This document shows positions 51,850 to 64,000 of a DNA stretch of 64,000 nt, one piece after another (position 1 is the stretch's first letter; each line of letters starts with the position of its first letter). The stretch is from positions 58,711,702-58,775,701 of the forward strand of contig OZ020307.1 of assembly GCA_963971305.1 (NCBI GenBank). Reading direction: 5' to 3'. This DNA comes from Arcuatula senhousia. Lineage: Eukaryota; Mollusca; Bivalvia; Mytilida; Mytilidae. The position numbers were made by a program, and so were the translations under genes. The notes beneath the pieces are model-generated. The model was not told the origin of the DNA, searched no databases, and worked only from the letters and a program-made list of their open reading frames with translations.

Positions 51850-52640
51850 ATGCGAACTCTAGTCATAACGAGTGTGAACTCATGTGCTCCGGAAGATTAA
51901 GCAGTTCGTGCTTGCTAATTATATAGCGTACACGTCGCTCTGCCAAAAGTCAATTCCGATAAAGGAAAACAAAACGAAAGCTTATGACAAACCAACATCT
52001 GCACTCATCTGAGAGATAGAAACCCCATATTTGTCTATGAGCGCATGATGTCTTCCGTAAAATTTCTTGAATGAAGACAGCAACCGAGACCAACATAACT
52101 TTGTGTTAGCAATTTTTGTGTCTGCCAAAGAAATCGATATAAGTCCCGCAAGTTCAATTAATTGGGGCATGTAAACTTCACTCAGCTGGAGCGGACCGAA
52201 TGTTTCTACACAAGAAGGGAAAGTTGACGATTGGAAAGTTGAAGTGATCACATTTGTCATAGAGTTTTTTGAAAGTCTTCCTTTAGACACTATTTCGAGA
52301 TGTTGATCCAAATATCTTCTTCGGCAGACTTCCTAAAATCCAATGTTTCCTTAATCTCAAGTTCCTGAGGATATATGAGATGGAGAAAGTCACCAAATCG
52401 AGCATTGTTCAGTGAAAGGACATCATCAATATAACGAAGCGTGAGGTTAAAAGTGAGATATAGTCTACGATGTTTTTGTCCACAAGTGATGCAAGAAGTC
52501 CTCTCCATATGAATGAAGAACAAGCAGCAGGCAGAGGTGCACTATTGGTGCCCATTGGAATCCCTATTGTTTGTTGAAAGACACGTCCACCAAATTGAAC
52601 AAATATGTTGTCTTTAAGGAAGTTGAGCATGTCGATTTAT
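51850..52640 (-). pseudogene. Penelope-like reverse transcriptase remnant
   Basis: Minus-strand segments match Penelope-like RTs: a VFQQTIGIPMGTNSAPL segment upstream, the catalytic RYIDDVLSLNN at about 52437-52406, then PQELEIKETLDF, and at the end FKKFYGRHHALIDKYG. They lie in three different frames with an internal deletion, so the gene is dead. The 3' flank resembles 640-760. Confidence 0.8.
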
Positions 52641-52699
52641 TGGTCCTCTTTTTTTTTAGACTCATTCATGACAAAGTAAGCCGTCTTGGTATAATTGAC

Positions 52700-53570
52700 T
52701 ACCAGATATGTGTACCTGTGTTTTCCATTCTTTTTTTAAGCTGCGTTTAATCAGTTGTACCAATCGTAATTTGAGTTGCTCATGTGGAATAGAAATATAA
52801 AGAGTAGAGAGATACAACTGATTTAGAGTTAACAATCTCCATCAGTTGTTTTCGAATTTGTTAGGATCCACATCAGTTGTTTGACACCATTTCTAGAATA
52901 ATTTCTTGATACCAGATTTTATTGCCGTCAATATTGAAGTCAAAAGAACTGAAAGAGGTTAAGTGTTTTTCTTTTTTTTTTTTGCATTTTAAATATTTCG
53001 AAGATGTTACCTAACTTAGACGGAACACCTTCTTTGACGTTTTTTGTAGTATAGTAGTAAAAAAGGGTCATTTAAAACATATTTTGAAAATAGCCTACTC
53101 ACTTCTGTGTCTTTTCTTTATAATAGTAAAATAATTGTTAAAGCGTATAAAAACGTCACCGCTCATAAATCAACTAGTAATAACACCCTATGACGTCATC
53201 ATCTATTGTTGAATATAATAATTTGGTTCTTATTCTTCCAGATGATAATAAATTATAATCATGTGTGACATTAAAGTTATCTTTATTATAAGAAAACCGC
53301 TTTTTAACAAAATGTTTTAAATGTATGGATTTTTTTTTGTGAATACAAGTTATGCTACCCAGGCTAAGTACTATAAACATGTACATATTAAAATTGAATT
53401 CAACTGTTCTGTGGTGTCTTTTCTTATACTTATATTATTTGATTTTAGGGTGGAGGCTTAGGCTAAATTTGAAATGAAAAATTAGGGTGCCAAAAATAGG
53501 CTGAATATTAACTTTGGCAGACACAAAGTAATGGTACTATTATAAAAGAGGTAATGGAGGCCTCATGATT
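52700..53570. other. A+T-rich DNA, no gene seen
   Basis: The first part may be further decayed PLE sequence (GACAAAGTAAGCCGTCTTGG). There is nothing else to support a gene. Confidence 0.45.
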
Positions 53571-53609
53571 AAATTATTATGCTTTGTCCATAGAGATTTG
53601 TTCCCTTCT

Positions 53610-53800
53610 AACAATTCATTTTGAGTCCATGCCCAACTTGGAGAATCAATCTCACCGAAATGTCCAGAAGACAAGACAAAACAAGGAAGACATACCGGAA
53701 AAATTGATGATCGCAATGGTCCTGACTTGGAACAGGCATTTCAAAAGAAATGGTGGGTTAAACAAGGTTTTAAGGGCCGCCAAACCTTCCCCTTCCATTG
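53610..53800 (-). repeat. Dispersed repeat family R1, copy 3
   Basis: This is inverted relative to 41680-41850; GATCGCAATGGTCCTGACTT and the surrounding blocks are shared. Confidence 0.65.
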
Positions 53801-53875
53801 TGATTGACTTTCAGAAAAACTGATTTAACTGTAACATACATTACAAGTAGAGTGGACACTTTACATGCACTTTTT

Positions 53876-55334
53876 AGCTCACCTGGACTTTCAAAAATCT
53901 TTTCCTCCAAAACAACTGAACAGAATTTAATGAAACTTGGTATGAATGATCCTTAGGGTGTCCTGCACCAAACTTGTGTTTCGATGATTTTTGATTCGTC
54001 AAAAAACATGGCCACCGTTACTAAAAATAGACTGGGTGGTTAGACTACTGTTTTTGGCTTGTAAATCAAAAAGAATAAGAAATAGATGAAATCTGATGCA
54101 CCCTAATGCTTCAGCATCAAAAGATCTACAATAGTCTCCATTTGGTCGAAGTTGTCAGATGATCCCTTATAGGGGTTACAGCCCCTTAAAGGTGAAATAT
54201 AGCGTTTTTTCATGCTTTTGGCTTATAGAATGAAAACTATTGCAGATAAAGAAAAGCTGTTTCTTGCTTAAATGTTCAGCTCATTTAGCTCTACAAAAGT
54301 CTCCATAGGGTCAAAGTTGTCAGATGATCCCTTTTAGGGGTTACAGCCCCTTAAAGCCGAAAAATAATGTTTTTGGCCTATAGAATGAAAACTATTGCAG
54401 ATAGAGAAAAGTTGATGCTTGCTTAAATGTTCAGCTCAGTTAGCTCTACAAAAGTCTTCATAGGGTCGAAGTTGTCAGATGACCCCTTATAGGTGTTACA
54501 GCCCCTTAAAGGTGAAAAAAGTGTTTTTGGCCTAAAAAATGAAAAGTATTGCAGATAGAGAAAAGCTGTTGCTTGCTGAAATGTTCAGCTCATTTAGCTT
54601 TACAAAAGTCTTCGTAGGGTCGAAGTTGTCTGATGCCCCCTTATAGGGCTTACAGCCCCTTAAAGGCGAAAAATAGTGTTTTTGGCCTATACTAAGGAAA
54701 ACTATTGCAGATAGGGAAAAGCTGTTGCTTGCTTAAATGTTCAGCTCATTTAGCTCTACAAAAGTCTTCATAGGGTCGAAGTTATCTGATGCCCCCACAT
54801 AGGGGTTACAGCCCCTTAAAGGCGAAAAATAGAGTTTTTGGTCTTCAGAATGAAAACTGTTGCAGATGGAGAAAAGCTGTTGCTTGCTTAAATGTTCAGC
54901 TCATTTAGCTGTACAAAAGCTTTCATAGGGTCGAAGTTGTCAGATGACCCCTTATAGGGGTTACAGTCCTTTAAAGGCGAAAAATAGTGTTTTTGGCCTA
55001 TAAAATGAAAACTATTGCAGATAGAGAAAAGCTATTGCTTGCTTAAATGTTCAACTCATTTAGCTCTACAATAGTCGTCACAGGGTTCAAGGTGTCCGAT
55101 TACCCCTTATAGGGGTTACAGCCCATTTAAGGCGAAAAATAGTGTTTTTGACCTATAGAATGAAAACTATTGCAGATAGAGAAAAGCTGTTGCTTGCTTA
55201 AATGTTCAGCTCATTTAGCTCTACAAAAGCATTCATAGGGTTGAAGTTGTCAGATGACCCCTTATAGGGATTACAGTCCCTGAATTCACATATTTTCATG
55301 TTTTTTGCTTATACAATGAAAACTATAGCAGATA
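53876..55334 (+). mobile_element. Tandem-core element, 155-bp units
   Basis: It opens TAGCTCACCTGGACTTTC and AACTTGGTATGAATGATCCT, matching the kind of repeat end seen at 1-60. Seven to eight 155-bp units follow (AATGTTCAGCTCATTTAGCT at 54271, 54426, 54580, 54736 and 54891). The array is interrupted at about 55335 by another element and resumes at 56743, ending near 56875 with AGGCTCCTGGGAGCCTC. Confidence 0.7.
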
Positions 55335-56743
55335 AAACAAGAGTTAACACTAAAGTATGTCTCGGCTACCAGCACCATCAGAAGCAATTATTCTTTCTTA
55401 CTTCCACTATATTTTAAATTTACATGGATTTTCAGTTTCTGAGATCAAAAGATGTTTATAGAACTTAAACATTGCAAATATATACAATAAATATATCAAA
55501 GTCACTCAACCAGAAGATCAAGGTCAAGGTCAAAAGATGAGGATGTAACTGTGCTAAGCTATTACTGGGGCATATGCATACCTAGTTTCATCAACCTAGG
55601 ACTTATAGTTCTTGAGATATGGAGGTGCTCACAAAACTTTTCCAATTGAAAATTGTCAAAGTCACTCAACGGAAAAATCAAGGTCAAGGTCAAAAGATGG
55701 GGATGCAACTGTGCTAAGCTACTACTGGGACATATGCATACCAAGTTTCACCAACCTAGGAACTATAGTTCTTGAGATATGGAGGTGCTCGCAAACTTTT
55801 CCATTGCTATTATATGTATTGAAAATTGTCGAAGTCACTAAACCAAAAAATCAAGGTCAAGGTCAAAAGATGGGGATGCAACTGTGCTAAGCTACTACTG
55901 GGACATATGCATACCAAGTTTCATCAACCTAGGAACTATCGTTCTTGAGATATTGAGGTGCTCGCAAAACTTTTCCATTGCTATTATATGTATTGAAAAT
56001 TGTCAAAGTCACTCAACCAAAAAATCAAGGTCAAGGTCAAAAGATGGGGATGCAACTGTGCTAAGCTACTACTGGGGCATATGCATACCAAGTTTCATCA
56101 ACCTAGGAACTATAGTTCTTGAGATATGGAGATGCTTGCAAAACTTTTCCATTGCTATTATATGTATTGAAAATTGTCAAAGTCACTCAACCAAAAAATC
56201 AAGGTCAAGGTCAAAAGATGGGGATGCAACTGTGCTAAGCTACTACTGGGACATATGCATACCAAGTTTCATCAACCTAGGAACTATAGTTCTTGAGATA
56301 TGGAGGTGCTCACAAAACTTTTCCATTGCAATTATATGTATTGTAAATTGTCAAAGTCACTCAACCAAAAAATCAAAGTCAAGGTCAAAAGATGGGGATG
56401 CAACTGTGCTAAGCTATTACTGGGGCATATGCATACCAAGTTTCATCAACCTAGGATCTATAGTTCTTGAGATATGGAGTTGCTTGCAAAACATTTCCAT
56501 TGCCATTATATGTATTGAAAATTTTCAGTCACTCAACCGGAAAATCAAGGTCAAGGTCAAAAGATGGGGATGCAACTGTGCTAAGCTACTACTGGGGCAT
56601 ATGCATACCAAGTTTCATCAACCCTGGACCTATAGTTCTTGAGATATGGAGGTGCTCATAAAACTTTTCCAAAAAGTTAACACCGCTGGCGCCGGTAAAG
56701 TAACACCTATGTCCCGCTCTGCTTCGCAGGCGAGACAAAAATG
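55335..56743 (+). mobile_element. Tandem-core element, 174-bp units, copy 2
   Basis: It has the same ends as 43147-44092 (ACAAGAGTTAACACTAAAGT ... GCAGGCGAGAC) but about seven to eight core units. It sits inside the 155-bp array: GAAAACTAT(A/T)GC phrases lie on both sides. The 252-aa open frame here is the repeated 58-codon unit, not a gene. Confidence 0.75.
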
Positions 56744-57289
56744 AAAACTATTGCTGACAGAAAAAAAGCTGTTGCTTGCTTAAATGTTCAGATTTTTTAG
56801 CTCTACAAAGTTCTTCATAGTGTTGACGTCAAGACCAGGTGAGTGATTCAGGCTCCTGGGAGCCTCTTGTTTTACTATCATTCATTGCAGTTTGATTGAT
56901 TATGAGGGTTTTTATATGTTAATAGCTGCTTCTTTCTGTTGTTTTTTCCTTGGTGTCTACTGGTTTTGATTTTGCCTTTTCAGACTTTTGAAATTGAATG
57001 CTTCATTGGTACTTCTTTGTCTAAGGCATACATTTCTCATTTGAATGACAGCAAGGCTGATAAAATTTGAACTGTATGGAGAAATCCACTTCATATGTAA
57101 GACCAAGGTTACAAGAAAATATGTCTCATAAAGTCTCTAAAAAAATTCTTCCTTCATTATCAGCCTCTGGTGGAAAACTTATGTTGAACGTAATGGTTAG
57201 TGATAGTTTTGATTACTGTTTTGCTAATTGTTGTACTGAGATGATCATCTCGTTATCCCAATTCTGCCTTCACAAATGTGTTGTGTTTT

Positions 57290-57500
57290 CTATTACTACC
57301 AGACCGTAATATCTCAGTGGAAGAGAGGGGTATGGCACACCATAGGACCTGCTTTAACCCACCATTTCATTTGAAATGCCTGTACCAAGTCAGGACCATT
57401 GTGATCTATAATTTTTCTGGTGTGCTTTCTCAGTTTTGTCTTTTTTCTTTGACATTGAGATTGATCCTCCAAATTTAGTAATTTTGTTATTACCTTTTTT
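57290..57500 (+). repeat. Dispersed repeat family R1, copy 4
   Basis: It contains GAAATGCCTGTACCAAGTCA, GGACCATTGTGATC and TTGAGATTGATCCTCCAA, as in the 41640 copy. Confidence 0.65.
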
Positions 57501-60420
57501 CTAAATATTTTGTTACAAATATAAGTATGAAAAAAAATGTAACTGTTATCATCTAAAGAATCTTGTTACAGCTCAAGTTATTAAATACTGTTAACATCTT
57601 TAGTCAAATTCAAAACAAACTGTATTTTCTATACTTTATTGCACTGTTCCATAGCACATAAATAAACAACAGTTTCACACAGGCATGCTGCTACACCCAG
57701 ATAAAAAAAGTTTGATGCAATTTCTCAACCTACAATTTTCTAATCAAATTCCTTCTGGCTTATTAATGAAAATAGATAATGAATTCTATTGCAATAAAGA
57801 ATCCCCCCCAAAAAAGTTTATACACAAAAGATGAAATGAATATTCAATAATAAAATTCTAGCTCATGGTTTGAAAACATTGATTTTTTTTTTTTTTTTTT
57901 TTTTTTTAAGAATTCATTTTTCAACAAATTTGATCTAATAGCTTTTACTTCATTACCATCTAATTATTTCAATGTACATTTATCAATGAATAGGATTTAT
58001 GTTTTTAAAACTCAGTCACTCACACACATCAAATATCTTATATAAAAAAATCATAAAAGAGCTATAACCCAACCTAAATAATATATTTTTTAATGTCTTT
58101 AAAATTTTATTTCAAAGGGAAATAACTCTGATTACAAAATAATAGCTGTCACAAGTCAACAAAATCTTGAGGACAAATTGCATAAATAAACATTGTGTAA
58201 GCTGACCAATTATAAAACATTTTACATGTAGTAAAGATTGATGAATTAGAACCCCAAAAGATACTTTCTACTTTATATTTGTACCCAACCTAAATTACTC
58301 CTCTTCTAGAACTTTTCTTACATGATATCAATCCACTATTAAAGGAAGGTTTTTTAGAACTTGGACAATTCTATTTTGGGACACCTTTTTCATCATGGCG
58401 GCAGGTGTCCAATAAAACATCTTGCTGACATTTGCTCAAAACAAAATATGGGCATTATTTAGTTTGACGTGTCTGTGATTTGCCCAGTACAGGCATAAAC
58501 ACATATAATGTATACTGAAGCAATACTCGCACAGTTACCATACAGGCCATGATTTTACAATGTGTATCAAATGATGGGTCAAAATATCACAATGTGTAAG
58601 AGTTGATATTCATCCTCTACCATTGATGGAAACAAAATTGGAAAGCACTGTAATTACTGTAAATTGTTCATGATTTCAGGTCCCTTTTTCCAAGATGTAT
58701 TACCTGAAGAATATAAAACATTAATAATAAATCAATTTGTTTCAGATTTCAGTCTGCAAATTCTACATTTTTGAACTTTAATCTTTTGAGTCAAAATGAT
58801 TTCATTAAACATGGAAGTAGGTGAGCAACAAACCTGAAAATAGTATCCCATGCTGCATACAAAATTTTTAAAAAGGCTGTGAAATATGTTACAGAAATAA
58901 GTTACCAGCAGCAAAAATGCAAAAAGCTATTACAAACATAATTAGACTTGCAGAAGAGTTAAATAAATTTAGATAAATTATCATCAATTGGTTATTTTCT
59001 TCTTTTTATATTTGCATGATGCATCATCAATCTCTAATAATTTCAATTACATTATATATTTTTTTAATCATTTTCTTAATTAATACTTCTATCTAGGGTC
59101 AACTGCAAGGATTGGTCTCTATTGCATGGTAAACAGTAACTATTGGTCACATTGAGTGTGTGTCTTTAAGTTTAAAGCCCTATTGGAACCAACTGCCTTG
59201 AACTGGACCATATATAGAGGACAGTTTTGATGGTGGTGGAAACTGGAGTCCCTGAAAACCACCATCCCTGAAAACCACCATCTATGAAAACCACCATCCC
59301 TGATTAACATTGAAGGCTACTGTCTGTATTGAATTGCAATATCAAAATTGCCACTGGGTTATGTCAATATCAAGGTTGTCTTTAATATGCTTAACACTGT
59401 ATAAAATGACATAAAAACTAATACCAAAAAGAACTGTTACCATAAACAAATATTTTCATAAAGTTGGGTAGTGCCAATTTTGTGTTTTCTATAACATGTA
59501 AATAACTAAAGAAGCAGGTAAGCTACTGCTAAAAGTAAAACAAAAATGGAAATCCATTTATGTAATAAAAAATCTACACCTGTAGCTCTAATCCCAATTT
59601 TCCACTTAAATTATCCTTGAATTATTGTTCATTATTTATAGGAATTATATATTCTTTAGCTAGCTTAAAATTTTTAACTTTTGCATAAGACCTTTAACAA
59701 GGACCTGACCTTCAACAGGTCTGAAAGTTGCTTAGGACATACAGTTTGTCATACCTAACCACCCTGCCAAATTTCATATTATTCTCATGTACTATTTGTC
59801 AGAAAAGCTTGAAGGAAATGTCAATTTCGATAATGGCCAAGTCCCAAACAGGAAGATGAAGTCTAATAGGCCTTTAAGTTGCTTAGGATGTAGTTTGCCA
59901 TTCTGAACCACCCTGCCAAATTTCAAATTATTCTTATGATAACAGCTTGACAGAAATTAAGACATGCATGTGTAAAACTTAATGGCTATGGGCATGTTTT
60001 CGTGGGGGCATTAAACTGTGCCAGGAATAAAAGGATGGTAAATATGAGGAGGTTTTTTTGGAATATTCTAAGCAAGGTTTATTATATCAAAACTCACAAT
60101 ATACCATCGTCATTCAAAATCACTGAAACTAGAATATATTCTTAAGTCCTTATTTTACTTATCATACAAAATTTTAAAAATTGCCAGTTATTTTCTTATC
60201 TACTTAACAAAATTTTATATAACTTTGATTATTGTTGGAAAACTGTTGTTACAACAAATTTTTAATTTGTACGCCTAATGTACACTTAATGTTTCCAAAA
60301 TTGCTTGTGAATCATATAAACATGATTATTCTGACAGTATATCAGTTGTGAAGTATCACACTAATTTTAGTGTTATCTCTTTTCCTCCATACAAAAACTG
60401 CGTTTTAATACATAAAATAA
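57500..60420. other. Downstream flank of DCTN5, repeats only
   Basis: It contains a poly-T run (57881-57907), a four-copy AACCACCAT(C)-type minisatellite (59255-59302) and two copies of CCACCCTGCCAAATTTCA (59760, 59910). No exon is recognised; the 3' untranslated region of DCTN5 must lie in the right part of this stretch. Confidence 0.5.
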
Positions 60421-60423
60421 CAA

Positions 60424-63566
<3,143 letters not shown>

Positions 63567-64000
63567 CTGAAAAAAAAAACCAAACACATAAAGCATGCTA
63601 AATAACATGTTGAATATAATAGCTCATTTGATACATATATAGTATCTTGGTATTTTGACAGTAAATGTCCTACATGTATATCTTGAATAAAGTATAAAAA
63701 ATTAATTTACGATTTAATTTTTTTGTTACATTGTCACAAACATGTATGTTTTTGCTGATATTTTTTTTAAAGAGAAAGATGATAGTTATTTCAAATGTTT
63801 TCTAGGGAATAGTCATAAAAATTTTCAAATATTCATAATATCAATTGAAAAACCATAAATATTTCAGACCATCTTCTTAAAAAAAAATGTTGCTCACACA
63901 TCTATTTTACCTGGTAAAAAAACATCTTTCTTCATGTTCTAACAAAAATAAATATCAAGTATTTCTCATATGGTGCAAATATTAAAATCAGAACATAATT

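Noticed and set aside
54070..55330. CRISPR-like regular repeats
   Set aside because: The units are contiguous 155-bp tandem repeats without unique spacers, in a eukaryotic context; the 146- and 174-bp arrays likewise.

Overview
The window looks like nuclear DNA of a marine bivalve mollusc, mussel-like by inference. It is A+T-rich and intron-bearing. It carries pearl-like tandem-core repeats with ACGG tracts, Penelope-like reverse transcriptase fragments, many dispersed repeats, and one recognisable host gene: the last five exons of dynactin subunit 5 (DCTN5) on the minus strand (60424-63566). No species was assigned by any search.

The first 28.4 kb is a nest of at least four mobile elements. 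(1) A decayed Penelope-like element (PLE, minus sense) is split into 640-1068 and 28343-28440. (2) Into it went a 1.73-kb non-coding element with terminal inverted repeats, now present as two near-identical tandem copies: copy A, 1069-2609 plus 26424-26610, and copy B, 26614-28342. (3) Copy A is interrupted by a Ty3/gypsy-type LTR retrotransposon (2610-26423). Copy B keeps the uninterrupted target site. The two LTRs are both 1387 bp once the next insertion is removed. (4) The 5' LTR is itself interrupted by a complete 14152-bp Polinton/Maverick (adintovirus-like) element (3831-17982), with 110-bp terminal inverted repeats and a 6-bp target duplication ATTTTA.

The Polinton carries the full virus-like set with apparently intact reading frames: protein-primed DNA polymerase B, retroviral-type integrase with chromodomain, FtsK/HerA-type packaging ATPase, adenain-like cysteine protease, double-jelly-roll major capsid protein, penton-like minor capsid protein, a zinc-ribbon/phospholipase A2 protein, small core-like virion proteins, a fibre-like coiled-coil protein, and several conserved proteins of unknown function. 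Capsid and virion genes (5235-11211) and the fibre/protease/polymerase block (12702-17740) run on the minus strand. A putative OB-fold protein and the PLA2-integrase pair run on the plus strand. Three features stand out: (a) nearly every ATG is fused to an AT-rich motif of type TATA(A/G)ATAAATG, including two divergent genes only 13 bp apart; (b) seven copies of a unit built on a 20-bp perfect palindrome lie between two convergent genes; (c) the integrase frame has no usable ATG and overlaps the PLA2 gene in the -1 frame at an A AAA AAG heptamer, suggesting a frameshifted PLA2-integrase product.

The retrotransposon has one long open frame (zinc knuckle, protease, reverse transcriptase, RNase H, integrase) behind a 2-kb T-rich leader with no visible gag capsid domain.

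From 28.4 to 60 kb I see no convincing host gene. The region is A+T-rich DNA with tandem-core elements (174-, 155- and 146-bp units), MITE-like foldbacks, LINE-like 3' tails and a second PLE remnant (51850-52640). DCTN5 exons 60424-63566 close the window; its first exon lies beyond the right edge.
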